Of a stretch of DNA of 64,000 nt, positions 36,301 to 48,480 are shown piece after piece. The notes under the pieces were generated by a model, which saw only the letters and a program-made list of their open reading frames with translations, made no database searches and had not been told where the DNA came from. The stretch covers positions 372,001 to 436,000 of the forward strand of contig CAXKVV010000013.1 of assembly GCA_964058805.1 (NCBI GenBank), in the 5' to 3' direction. Origin of the DNA: Schoenoplectus triqueter (lineage: Eukaryota; Streptophyta; Magnoliopsida; Poales; Cyperaceae). Positions within the stretch are counted from its first letter, which is position 1; the number at the start of each line of letters is the position of its first letter. The translations under genes and the position numbers were made by a program.

Positions 36301-39300
36301 TAAATTAGGTCCTTTGAATTGGTAAATACCCAAACTGCCCAAGAAAGAACAAACAAGAAAACAAATATACTTTCGGTTGCAATAAGCTTACCTGATTTGC
36401 CTCAGCAAAGGATCTGTAAAGATCCAAGTAGTTCTTGGTGTTATCATATGCTTCGTTAACTTCACTTACTTCATCAGCAGCTATCTCAGTATCAACAGAG
36501 TTGGGCTTAATTTTGTCATTAGGTTTATCATTGGAAGTTGCAGAAGAAGAAGCAAAGGGGTTGGCATCATCATTTTCCCTAGGTTTATTACTGAAAGCCT
36601 CAGAAGAAGAAGCAAAGGGGTTGAAATCATCATCAAAAACAGCATTGGACTTGCTGGCAGCAAAGGGGTTGAAATCATCATCAAAGACAGCACTTGATTT
36701 ATTAGTTGCTGCAGTTAAAGAGGCTGCAAAAGGATTTACTTCATCATTTGGACTGTCCAAAAAGTCAATTTCCCCTCCAACACTGAAATCAGTTCTTCCT
36801 TTGGTGCTTGAATCTGCTGGTTGGGTTGCCATGTCAAAATCTCCAGTGAGGAAATCAAATGCTGAAGCACTTGGTTGTGCCAAGGAAGACCCAGCAGTAA
36901 TTTGCTTTGAGTGATTGCCGTTGTCAGGGAACAATTCACATGATCGCTTTTTAGAAATCTTAGGATTTTCTTGAAGTAGCTTGAGAAATTCAGCAGTGAT
37001 TTTGCTATTGCAAAAAATACCCATCCAAGGAAGAGAAACTCCAAGTACTTCAACCTGTCAAACCCACGCATGAACTAATGTACTTGATACATGTCCAGTA
37101 ACTCAATTAAATAGACCTAAACTTTATGGATCATATGTAGAATGCGAAAAATAAAAAGAAATCCTACCTCACCAAGAGTAATAGGCAAACCAGAATCAGA
37201 GGGATAGAAGGTCAAAGCCACAATGCGACTCATAAAACTCAACTGTCCTTCAACTTCTTCAAAATCATACAATAAAGGGAGATGTGTCCTTTCGGTTGCA
37301 TTCAAACATGTGCTTTTGCCAGTGACTGCCAAATCCTCAGGTTCGACTTCTCCAGTAAGCGGAATCAACAGATTTGTCCCTTCCGCGCATTTTGGGATAG
37401 TTGCATTCTGTTGTAATGAAATCATAACAGAAGTTAAAGTCAGGTAGTGCAAAATTTTGTGAATTGTCCTTTGAAACATGTCCTGCATACCCCTTAAACA
37501 CATATGAAATATCATGTAGATCTATAGGAAGAATGCAAAAAAGTTCTCAGTACCATTCCCTACTAACAGAATGAAATTCATTGTTTCATCAGGTTTTTAA
37601 CTCCTGAGGTACAGAATAAGGATAATTTGGGTAAAATTTCATGAAGAAAAAGGAGAGAAATGTATCAATGATATATCTTCCATATTTCCATGGGTCCAAG
37701 GAACAAGAAAACGCAGGGGCAGTTTAGAGGTACTTGAAGAATATAAGACTCCATACTAGACATGTACCTCAAGGACCAGTTTAAGTCCATCCAAGTGGGG
37801 CCCAATTCGAACATCCACTGAGGCAGGACATGATAGATCTTCCCCACAATGTGAAATTGTCAGCAGAAGCTGACATATGTGGCAAGGTTCGGCTAGAAAG
37901 ATAAACATCTCTACTACATCGGCATCTTCTGGACATACCTGAGCAAAAGATGGGCGTCAAGTAACTCAATTTATAAATTGATGAAGTTCACTCATAACAT
38001 TCTCATTTTTGGAAGTTGGAACTAGCACTGTAATACAAAATACGGGGTGAGCATCATTAAAAAGCGAGATTTCAGAAAGTGTTGACAGTTTTCTCACTAG
38101 TCTAAATGAATTCTTTTTATAACCAAATTTAGCAGACGTTAATCCATGTCAAGTTAGAAACAGGGCTCAATTAGAGTAATTCAGTCATTTTATCGTTTGC
38201 CTTTATATTCTTATTAGCAATCAAAATATCTTGGTTTCTAGTCACTTCAAGTAGAGAATGTGTTTAATTTGCAACATATCAAATTTTCTAAATTTCATAT
38301 AAAATCAAGAACAAATACCCAGACAATCTCCTTCTTCTTATAACTAAGGAGGCACAAACCACCATCTTGAATTGGAATTATGCTTGGAACAGGCTTGAGA
38401 ACACACCCAGTAGGTCGCGATAGTACCTTGATGAAAGAAACAGAAGTCATCAATGAGTTAATTCCCAATATGAGAGCATTCAACCATACCGATAGAAGGA
38501 TAGAAGGAACAAATGTACATACTTTAAGAGGATAAATAGGTATTGATGGCAGATGCTTGAAAAGCCTCAACCCTAGAAACATCTCCAACTGCTTTTGCCG
38601 TGAGCTATCAACTAAAACATTTGTGTACCTTCTCTGAAGAGTAATCTTAACATTGGCCTGTGCAGCTGATAATTTACTAAAACGGCTCCCACCACTGCCT
38701 ACATCCTCACTAAATATACTCAAAATTTCACTATGCATGGCTTTTGAACCAGTGTATATCGTAGCATGTATATCCCCTGCCAGCAAAAACAGGTCAGCCA
38801 GGTAATTTACTGGCCCCAACATTGTTGAAGCCTTGAACTGGTCAAAAGACATGTCAAATCTCTTCCAGGGCTTGTCAGGTTGGTCTTGGCTTGGTCGAAC
38901 CCAAGTAGTTGTTTTGTTTACATGATCTACATAAAATGGTTTACCAGTGACCGAGTCAAACCGCTCCTCCCAACCTGGTGGTAAGGAAGCTCCATTATCA
39001 CTGCCTGAATACCTGTATTCCAAAATCGAATCCCTGTCCAGAGAGATTCCCAAACGGGCACACTGCTCAACAAAAACCTGAACCGCCCCAAAGAAGCTGG
39101 CCGCATTTGTTCTGTCAAGTGAATCAGCACAATTAAACCTTATAATGCCATTCTGAAGTGCACTCATACAAAATAGCCCTTGGATGGACCCATTAGAGAT
39201 AATTAGTTCCTTCTTACTCCTCTTTAATTGATCTTGTGAGGGGAAATAGACCCCCTCATTAAACCCTATAGCCATTGTTGGTGCCTTAAGTAATTTCCAC

Positions 39301-42199
39301 AATCCCTCAATAGTTGCTTGTTGGCCATTGATCTTTACTAAGTGATGCCAGTCATAATTAATCATTTGAATAAAAGTTGAAGAAGAAATCTTCTTAGTTG
39401 CACGGATGTACTTAACCGACTCATTAAAGTGTTCAACAAGAACTTTTTCAGACTTCCCTTCTCCACTTCTTAGCAGATTCACACAAACTATAGGCACAAT
39501 TGGTGCTTTCTTCTGCTTGGAGGTACTTAGCTCGGGATATTTTACTGCATATCTGTTGCTGAGACGTGTATAGTATTGTGCACTACCTCTATAGGGATCT
39601 TCAGAGACGTATATCTCAGCCTCGGTTGCTAGCTTTACTTCTGCTCCCCACGAAATAGGTATAGTGCCTCTTCTCCACACATATGTGCTGAATGGAACAG
39701 GTTGACCAGTTCTCTTATGTGTCCACACTATTTGTTCACACTCAACCTCATTTCCTATGAAAAAGAATGAAGTTCAATAAATTCCAAGGCCAGTAATGAA
39801 AAAAAAAATTCTCCTGAAAGTTACTTGTGCTATCACATAGTCTGTTTATTAAACATTGTCAAAAAGGAATGTTCACAGATGTCAGGTGTTACAAGTGCTT
39901 TAACAGCAGTGTTTGGGAAACAAAATAATACTTGTTTTGCAGATTGTAGATCATTAGAATTAAGAAAAAAGATCTTGTCAAAAGAAAAAAAGCCTTCCAA
40001 CATATACTGGAGAACATCAATCCATAACAGTCATTGTACAATTTTAGTGGAAAAGACTTAGGTTCAAAGAAAGGTTCAGACAAACAAGTCGGTCTTTTAG
40101 GGCACAGAAAGTGGAGCTGCTTAACTCGAGGACCAGCTTTTTGTCACAGAAAAGGTGCATTACCTGTGCCAGAGCATGCATTCAATCCACGAGCAAGATA
40201 ACGGGTCCCAGGATGAAGCTTACTGCGTCTTGCAATAAGAGCAACTGTGCTTGTAATTGAATTTGTGCCTTCAAAGCTGCGAAACTCGGCAAAACCCTAA
40301 TAAACAGAGAATAAAGAAAGTATTGAAATGCGTCTAGAAAAGTTATACTTGTCTTTTTTTGTTATATTCACGTAATAGGCTTTAGTTTTTTTCTGTCGAT
40401 ATCCTCATGATAGTATATAGCATACCTTCTGTGCAAATTTTAGAAAAAACTTGCTTTTTAGTCAAATATTTTCAGATCTATGTGAGTTGCCAGATATATT
40501 GGAACCAAAAGGATTGGTGTAGCAAATTTGAATCAAATAGGAAGCAAGCTATCACTTTTGCATGCAGCTGGGTCAGATACAACATCTAGTATTTGCTTCA
40601 GTGTTGGTTTGAATACAAAAGTACCAAATAGATTTACGTGTCATTCAAGACAAAAATGATGACCACTAAAAATACAACAAGCAGAAAAAAGAGAGCAAAT
40701 GAAGTACCTGAAGAAGAACCACACAGTGTTCTTCCATACCAATATCCCTGAAAGGCTTGGAAAACCATGCATTCCAAACAAATTCCAAATCAGGATCTCT
40801 CAAAGTGAATTCACTCGGGAAGGGATGCGTCAAATCCCTTGTTTCACAAAAATAGTACTTCCCGTCAATGTCAAGCTCAGCTAACTCCAAAATATTTTTT
40901 GATTCACTCTTTCCCTGAGGCTGGGGATTCTGGAGCTGCAGCTTAATCCATTGGCTCTCAACAACTGTGTTCACACAACCCCCTCCAGGTAAATCTGGCA
41001 CTGTCGGGTTAAGTTTTGTAGCCACTAATAATAAGCCAATGGAGCCTAATATGGAGTAACCAATTATAGCGCGACCTATGGTGGTGCTCTTGCATTGTCG
41101 AGATCCATTTGTGATGTAATCAAAAGCTTCTTCTTTTGAGTTGAATACATCTTGGCCAACCTTCCCAAAATGGCATAATGAGCCGGTTGTAGGGTCAATG
41201 TATACCACTTGTGTGTCGTGCCTTGTTGATAAGCTCGAAATTATGTACACTTCGTCAGTTTCAAGTACGACCACGAGAACAGAAGTTTGCCTTGAAGAAG
41301 CATCTGATGAAAGACAATAGAATCATGCATGTTGCAAGTTCAGCATGTGCTTGTTAAATAGAGGAACAGTACCGTGACCCAAAAATGAAGAGGCAGCATC
41401 AATTTTACATCAGGTATGTTATTGAACCATGGAATCTTTAATAACAAAATTTAATCCAATTCCACAAAGAATTGATATATCTATAATGTTAACTCAGTCA
41501 AATGGATGCACATGAAGAGGATTGAAAAATAAATAACAAAATGTCATAACCTAGTTAGAATTGTAATAGAGAATATTCGGGGAGTAATTAGCGAAGGACA
41601 TAGAATAATTGAGTAGTTGCAGGGAGACAACTGATGGGTAATTAGCGGAGATTAATCAGCATAATAAAAAACCCACTCCATTGTATTTGATACGAAGAAT
41701 GAAATGAATTGAAATTCCAATTCTCTTTATCCTGGATTTACCAGTGGCTTATCTTTCATTTCCTGGTTTCTTTACCAGTGGCATTTTTCTTCATCTCTTA
41801 TCCCATTTTATCCAAATTATCCCAAAATTTCATCTTCTACCTGATCATTCTCATCCAATTCTTGCTTAACACTCTTAATTACAAGTTATGCGTGTTATAC
41901 AAAATAAAGCAATTAGCCATTATGACTATCATAAATGTTATAAAAGAGCTTGATACAACAATACACTGTTCAGAATTTGCTAATCACTGCACCAATTAGA
42001 TAATAGTCACTAGTGGAACTTTCAAAGAGAGTAACTTGGAAAATAAAAACCCCGCAAATTTACGTACTTTCTTGCCATAAATGGTCGGTTCTAAATAATG
42101 TCAATCGCAATTGAAAAAATAGAATCACATGTGAAGAAAATAAAACAACTTGCCTGAATCGAAGTCTCTAAGATTGGAGCTGGAATGGCGATAAGCCAT
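33329..42199 (-). CDS. SAC9: SAC9-like phosphoinositide phosphatase with WW domain
   Basis: A plant-specific SAC-domain lipid phosphatase; the Arabidopsis family member controls PI(4,5)P2 at the plasma membrane and endosomes and limits stress signalling. Fourteen exons: 42199-42154, 41303-40708, 40296-40164, 39754-38523, 38426-38319, 37938-37768, 37407-37168, 37054-36392, 36134-35726, 35446-35061, 34966-34769, 34659-34216, 34085-33855, 33613-33329. All phases join, giving 1713 aa (the Arabidopsis protein is about 1630). Features: N-terminal SAC domain; catalytic CADSLDRT at 467-474; WW domain LPPGWEERFD...TTTWVRP at about 516-546; four NPF motifs at 949-1007; Cys clusters near the exon 9/10 join. 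Intron 1 uses a GC donor (CAG|GCAAGT). The start is MAYRHSSSNLRDF, followed by SVLVVVLETDEVYI. A 43-bp SINE end sits in intron 8. It appears intact. Confidence 0.95.
36218..36260 (+). mobile_element. 43-bp 3' fragment of the Au-like SINE in SAC9 intron 8
   Basis: It contains only AGCCTACCCCAATTTATTTG, then GGATTAAAGGCTTT and a GTT tail. It is flanked by a perfect 18-bp duplication GTTGCTATTAACTCAAGT (36200-36217 and 36261-36278), so it arrived by retroposition with extreme 5' truncation. Its sequence is identical over nearly its whole length to the end of the copy at 17374-17608. Confidence 0.9.
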
Positions 42200-43673
42200 G
42201 GCAGATCAGAAGCGAGGGAAGCACAAAAACCTCCTTCAGAATGAAACCGTACAATTGGATCTGCGCCGATCAGTTGCTGGATGAAAGAACATAGATCTGG
42301 TATCCTCTCGCTCCTTCAGTTGTGATTTCATTTCACGATGAAGTTCGCCAAGTTATGCCATGTCAAAGTTTCGATCGCAGCGAAAAGAATCTTGTGGCGT
42401 GCGAATTGCGAACCCGTTCGAAACCTTTCGGATCCGAACTGTTTAAAATGGTTCGCAGTTTCCCACTCGCGGTGTGATAAAATCGTGCGATTGTATCGAA
42501 GAGACGAAGAGGAGATGACTCGCATGTATCGTCGTGTATCATTTGCTAATCGCGATACATCTCGTTTCTGAGGTTGTTATGTAGTTTCAGGAAGACTCAA
42601 GTAATTAACGTCTCATTTTTATTCAATTGAAATTGTAGGCCAATTGGAATACCCTAGCTAGTTAATAGGATCAATGAAAAATTCGATGGCTGTTGCATCA
42701 TGCAAAATAAAAATTGAATAATTCAGCAAACATTTTTTTTTTATTTCAGGTTAAAGAAGCAGTCTTTCTTTCCATATACAACTGATAGTTTTAGAGGTGT
42801 ACGATAAATTCGTCAATTCATTAAATCCATTTCACCCACCCGATCTGACTCATTTACACCTCTCTTTTTTATATTTAAATTTAATTCTTAAGTGTTTACA
42901 TTATATCTATTGATGTTTATATTGTATAATAATTAGGTTTTAGGATAAATGAATAACCATTTTCATGTATCCAATCTGAACTAGAGCTATCAGAAAAACT
43001 AACAGTTTGTGGATCGCTCATGACTCGTTCTGGATTAACTCAAATTTGGCTTGCTCGTTAAACTCGTTAAGTTTATAAGCCAAGCTTTACTTAGGTCTGA
43101 CTCGGCTCGCTGAGCTCATTAAGTCCGTTAAACTATTAATATCTATTATTTATATTATTCTATTATAAATTTTTAATGTAATATATAAGTTACTAGTATT
43201 TTGTTCGTACGTTGCTATGAGTGATGTTTTAAAAAATACAAAAAAAAAATTTCATGAGAAAATAAAGAAAATAAGAATTGAAGATAATTTAGTAACTAAT
43301 GTGAATTCCAATCATGAATATGAAATTAATGTAAAATAAATATAGAATTGAAAAAAATTAACATTCAAAATTTAAAGAAAACTTATATTCATAAAGGAGA
43401 GGAATTTAAGGAAAGTTTATATACAACTTATTTTCTTTCTTTCATAATACTTGTGTACAGATGCAGTAGTTTTGACCTCACAACTCCTTTGTTCTTTAAT
43501 TCTTCTAATTTACCCAAACTACAGAAAGATTGTAGCTTCTTCCTGGTGCAAGTATTTTCCCAAAATAATTGGATTTCCTGGTCGAACTCTTTTTTTTTGT
43601 AATAGTACCTAATTATGATTTTGTTATGATACTCGATACAATCATAAGAACATTAATGCTATTTCTCATCTGG
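42200..43673. other. Upstream flank of SAC9 and intergenic DNA
   Basis: 42200-42600 is less AT-rich and likely holds the SAC9 5' untranslated region and promoter. 42792-42865 is a small inverted pair (AGAGGTGTACG ... TTTACACCTCT). 42985-43140 resembles a decayed hAT-type repeat (GGCTTGCTCGTTAAACTCG). No gene. Confidence 0.4.
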
Positions 43674-45146
43674 TTCTATGGTGGTTATGGAATTGTGGGG
43701 GCCCAGGTGCCATTGGGTTGTGGTGCGGTCTTTGCGCAGAAATATAACAAGGTGCAACCACCTTCGCAATAACAGTGCATTCTTTCTGATGTTTCATTTG
43801 CATGAAAACATGCCTAGATTATGATAAAATATAATTGAGCGTGAGTGAGCTATTATATCTTTTTAATTGAATCTGTTATTACATGATTTTATATTGTTCT
43901 TTTAGGTTGATGGTATATATGGATGCCCTTGTTGTGAAGTAGACTCGCAAGTTTGCAAAAGAGTATGTACTCGCGATTGAACCAATTGTTAATCTAGCAT
44001 TTTTGTTTATTTTTTTATTGTTGTCCCACAAGCACGACCTTTTCCTCCCTTTGTTAAATTTCTCTTCTCCATCAATAATCAGACGCCATTTTGGTGCCAA
44101 GTAAAAATATATGGTTGGGTCAACAGAAGCATGATATATCTCACTTACATTTTTGTGTATCTAGATTCTTGAGATAAACACTTATAGATATCCATTATAA
44201 TTTTTCAGATATGATAGTCTCGGAAGATCAGATATTCAACGGATATCGAATACGGATCAGATATTGAACAGATACATATACAAATACGGATATATTTCGG
44301 ATATTAAGTAAAAATATTATATATATCATTTAAAAAATAATTACATATTATTTTTTGATAGAATTATTAATTATAAAAATAAATATTAATTATAAAAGTT
44401 AAATATTAATTATCATTATATTAGTAGTTCAAATGTATCAATGAATTATTAAAAAAACATGATACATTAGTATAAATTATATATAAAATTAGTTAGATTT
44501 ACAATGTATGCAAAAAATATAATTAAATACACATAATGAGATGTTTTTTTGATATGTATTCGGATAATATCGGATCAGATACCTTCAGTTAATGTCGGAT
44601 ATTTATGGATAATAACTAAACGGAGGTTGCAGATAGGTAATAGCCAAATCGTATCCATGTCCGTTAAATTTTTTTGGATACAGATCAGGTAATTTTTGTT
44701 ATTTTTCGGATCAGATCAAGAATAAAATCAGATATTTTACTATCCGTTTGCAACCCTATCTCCACCCCTTTCTCAGTTTGTCTGATCTCCGCTCGGGCCG
44801 CCTAATGATCTAGTGCCTAACTCTAAATGAAATCTTAAATCCACCACTGTGCTCATAATGAGATCAGCAGCATTAAGATAGGTCGGCCAAGTTTGATAAA
44901 ATAAGTTGTATAATTCAAATTAGCTTGAATTCAGACGTACATTTCTCCAATAAAAATTCTTTGTCTGCAAACTAGAATGTAAGCCAATTTAAAGAATCTG
45001 TAAGATAATCTTAGCCCATGATATTGCACCTGCTATTGAGCTCAAGGTAATGTGGATACATATATTTTTTTGTTTATGATTGAAGGTACAGGATGATGAG
45101 AAAAAAAATTAGGAAACAAGTTGTTGATGCCATAGCTCAGGCCAAG
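43674..45146 (+). pseudogene. Relic of pyruvate dehydrogenase E1-alpha, introns retained
   Basis: Four exon fragments occur in gene order. 43674-43751 reads [17 protein letters not shown] then AVFAQKYNK. 43906-43990 reads VDG, then after a frameshift MDALVVK*TRKFAKEYV. About 44985-45046 reads PI*RICKIILAHDIAPAIEL before GTAATG. 45092-45146 reads, after a 1-base insertion, MMRKKIRKQVVDAIAQAK before GTTAAA. These match [49 protein letters not shown] and EIRKEVDDAIAQAKE of the plant enzyme. Intron signals (TTTTAG, TACAG, GTAATG) are still visible, so this is a decayed genomic duplicate, not a cDNA copy. The exons between FAQKY and VDG, including the TPP-binding GDG...N motif, are absent, and a transposon-like repeat fills the third gap. 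Confidence 0.85.
44190..44757. mobile_element. hAT-type non-coding repeat inside the PDH relic
   Basis: The right end ACTATCCGTTTGCAACCCTA is typical of plant hAT-type repeats. Many CGGATATCGGATCAGATA-type words occur at both ends (44210-44300 and 44550-44757) with an AT-rich centre. The left boundary and TSD were not resolved. Confidence 0.55.
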
Positions 45147-45251
45147 GTTAAAATATAATCATTATTTTGTTTCTCGATCGTTGAATTTGGCATGGTTTTG
45201 GAAAGATAAGAACCCTCCAATAATATGGCTCGTGACTTGAGTGTTCACTTC

Positions 45252-46490
45252 GGGAGTGTTTGGCAGTCAATGGAATAACAAAAAGTTATAATAGAATAGC
45301 TATTTCGACGAATTAATTTGTCAAACGAATTTTAGACTAAGTACAAGAGTACGAAATAGTGCTAATTCGGTATACCAACTTATAGGTGGAATACCGGATT
45401 AGCTCTCGTCGGAATAGTGATTATTGTTTGATTATATTATATTATATTATTATGATTATGATTAAGATTTAGTATTATTATATTATTATATTATATTTAT
45501 GATTATAATTTATTATTATATTAATATTATGATTATTATTATTTATTATTATTATTATATTATTATTAAATTATTATTATCATTATTGTTATTATATTAT
45601 CATTACCATTAGTATTATTATATTATTTATTATTATTATATTATGATGATTATGATTATGATTATTATTACTTATTATTATTTTATTATGTTGTATTATA
45701 TTATTATATGTTGATTATAGTGATGATTAATTTATTATTATATTATTATAATTATAATTATTTATGTGATTATGATTATATTATTATGATTATGATTTTG
45801 GTTATATTATTATGATTATGACTATAATTATTATTATCATGATTATGATTATGATTATTATATATGATTATATTATTAAAATTATGATTACTTATTATTA
45901 TTATATTATTATAATTATAATTTTTTATTATTATATTACTATATTATGATTATGTTTATATTTTTATTATATTATTATTATTATAATATTATTATTTATT
46001 ATAATTATAATTATGATTATATTATTATTATTATATTATTATGATTATGATTATGGTTATATTATTATGATTATGACTATAATTATTATTATCATGATTA
46101 TAATTATATTATTAAAATTATGATTACTTATTATTATTATATTATTATAATTATGATTATAAATATAATTTTTATTATTATATTACTATATTATGATTAT
46201 GTTTATATTTTTATTATAATATTATTTATTATGATTATTTTTTATTACTTAATTATTATTATTATTATGTTACTATTATGATTATTATTTTACTATTATT
46301 ATTATTATCATCATCATTATTAGTATCATAATTATTCATATTTTAACTATTCTGAGTAACAACTGCCAAACGATATTTTCGCTCTTCTGAATAGTCAAGA
46401 ATACCACTCTTCAAAAAAAAAAACTATTCTATCACTCTTCCAAAATTACCACTCTTTCAAAATTATTCCTTAATTTGCCAAAACTGACCT
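45252..46490 (+). mobile_element. TTA-core terminal-inverted-repeat element, copy C
   Basis: The left end GGGAGTGTTTGGCAGTCAAT and the right end (CTTAATTTGCCAAAACTGAC) correspond to copy B with drift. Unique ends closely follow B (for example TAGGTGGAATACCGGATTAG). The core 45425-46320 is T-rich TTA/ATT DNA on this strand, the same orientation as B, and shares TGTTGTATTATATTATTATA and TGATTATAGTGATGATTAAT. It ends exactly where the RPL17 pseudogene begins. Confidence 0.8.
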
Positions 46491-46834
46491 CTCAAGAATA
46501 CCAAAGAGAGCGTTTTTCATTAGACGTCTGCCGCTCAAGAAGGCAAAGTGTGATTGTACACAAGCAGGCCATCCCCTTCCCCCATTTCTATGATGGTGTG
46601 GGCCATAATGTACAGGCCTAGAACCATCACTCTAATGGTCGGGAACACTGGCTTGCTAAGTCAGCCCATTTCATCCTTGATTTGCTCAAGAATGCTGAGA
46701 GCAATGCTGAGGTCAAGGGGCTTGACATGGATAACCTATACATCTCTCACATCCAGATCAATTAGGCTAAGAAGCAGCGCCGCTGCACATACCGTGCTTA
46801 TGGAAGAATCAATCCTTACATGTCTTCCCCTTGC
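46491..46834 (+). pseudogene. RPL17: Ribosomal protein L17 (uL22) pseudogene, intronless
   Basis: Translation pieces match the large-subunit protein L17: AFFIRRLPLKKAKC, then [52 protein letters not shown] and [12 protein letters not shown]. Frameshifts occur near 46505 and 46545, with in-frame stops after NVQA and after HIQIN. The first ~30 codons and the charged C-terminus are missing. No introns interrupt the segment, suggesting a retrotransposed mRNA copy, although no poly(A) or TSD is visible. Confidence 0.9.
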
Positions 46835-48183
46835 ATTATTTTAGTTGGACTTAGTAGAGTTTTAAATTGGTTATCCTTTTTTGTGACAAGAATCTCATCC
46901 CTTGCCTCCTTTCCTCTCCAGGTTCTTTTGGCCGCATGAAGCATATGAGAAGCGAGGAAGCAGCAGTTGATCTATCTCTCCCTTGCAACTTTCATCGCTG
47001 CAAATGCTTTTATGCCCTCTTTTAAGGTATGTGACACGCTCACTGCATCAGGTGATATTTTCTGGATCGGTTTTGAGTTGGATGACTGATTATGACTCTC
47101 AGTGTTAGTTTAGCATTGTCACAGTGTACTTGCTGACCACCTGAGTTGTTTTCTGTCATCCTTCTCTTCTATAAGTAACTCACATTTGTGAATTCTTAGT
47201 AACTGGGTTTGGTTATTACAAGTGATTTTGTTCGGGTTTGCTGATGCTTTGTGGTTAGTTTGGAATTTGGGTTTTCTGGAGCCGTCTCCCCCACATGACT
47301 GAGGCATGATAGTGAAATCTTACACTGATCTTCAATAAAGGTCGATCAGGAAAATGAGGTACAGCTTGCATAAATCAGGTAATTTTGGCTCTTTTTTAAG
47401 TGGATTTTGGTTTTTATGGGTGTTTGTTCAATTTCTGTTTTGGCAAAATTTGGACCGTTAATTCTGGTAAATTATACCAGTTTTTTTTTTTTATTACAGA
47501 AGCTCAATTTGAGACTTAAATACTTGCCTCGTTTTGTTTTGGTAACAACTATGATACCATTTTATTTTTGGTCTGAGGCCTTTTTTTTTAAACAACATTA
47601 TGGCTCAGATCTCTGATTTTCTGGTACTTCATCAGTCATTGGTATAAGGATTTTTTTTTTAATTTGTACCTTTTCTTGGTTGTTAAGACTCAATATATTT
47701 TGCACCAATTTATTTCTTTGTTTTGCATCAACACGGGCTCGGGCTCATGGCTCTGACTCTAACTGACTGGTGATTGGTACATTTCCTTTGTTAGCTGTAC
47801 CACTTTTTGGTGGCTGGTACAATTCCTCTATTAGTTGTACCGTCCTTCTGTACCACTTTTTGGTGGCTGGTACAATTCCTCTATTAGTTGTACCGTCCTT
47901 TTTGTGTTTCTGATAGTTCTTACATTTCTTTGTTAGCTGCATTCTTTTTTTTTTTGATTTGAACATGAGGTTCTCGACCTTTCTCAGCTAAGAAATCCTT
48001 CTTTTCTTTTTGTTGTTGTGGCGGCTGTTTTGCCTGACATTGCCGTTTCTCATGGGGATTTTGTGTTTGGATTTTTTTCCTTGATTCTCTTGGCTGGACA
48101 AGAATGATGCAATTTGGCGTTTGCTCTTTAGCTCTCTAGCTTCCTAAAGTATGGTTGTTGGTTTTGCGGAATTGAGATAGGAT
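46835..48183. other. Intergenic, T-rich, with a 53-bp tandem repeat
   Basis: No gene is recognised. The less AT-rich DNA at 46860-47040 directly after the RPL17 relic does not match L17. A 53-bp unit is duplicated at 47796-47900. The right edge abuts an LTR-retroelement primer binding site, so part of this stretch may be the interior of a decayed minus-strand retroelement. Confidence 0.4.
47796..47900. repeat. 53-bp tandem duplication
   Basis: Two nearly identical units start at 47796 and 47849 (TGTACCACTTTTTGGTGGCT, then GGTACAATTCCTCTATTAG). A partial, more diverged unit precedes them (47774-47795). Confidence 0.85.
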
Positions 48184-48480
48184 CACTGCTCTGATACCAT
48201 ATTGAATTTTTGTGTTTTACAGAAGTATTTGTGTTGGTAGAGGAGAAGAAAAATATTGATGAAATATTTCATTATATTATTGTTTATTCTCTCTTTTATA
48301 TCTGTACAAGTCTCTATCTGTTTATAAAAAAAATTCTAACTAGTCGTTATACTATATTAAATACTGTAGCAATAGTAATATTTAAATTCTTAGGCTAATG
48401 ATAATTTTTTTATACAAGATATACTCTCTATTTTATTTTATTCTAAATACTGATTAGTAAATTTATATGACTTCGGAGTG
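48184..48480 (-). mobile_element. LTR-retroelement remnant with primer binding site
   Basis: On the minus strand TGGTATCAGAGCAGTGATCC directly follows a sequence ending ...AAAATTCAATA. It is the exact initiator tRNA-Met primer site (TGGTATCAGAGC; + strand 48187-48198). The adjacent DNA to the right would be the 5' LTR. The matching 3' LTR was not found in this window by eye, so only a remnant is claimed. Confidence 0.5.

Noticed and set aside
36435..36914. 159-aa plus-strand frame in SAC9 exon 8
   Set aside because: Antisense shadow of the NPF repeat segment; the composition is explained by the minus-strand repeats.
33780..42571. Separate small genes in SAC9 introns and on its opposite strand
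   Set aside because: All are explained by the 14-exon SAC9 model or by intron sequence without coding character.
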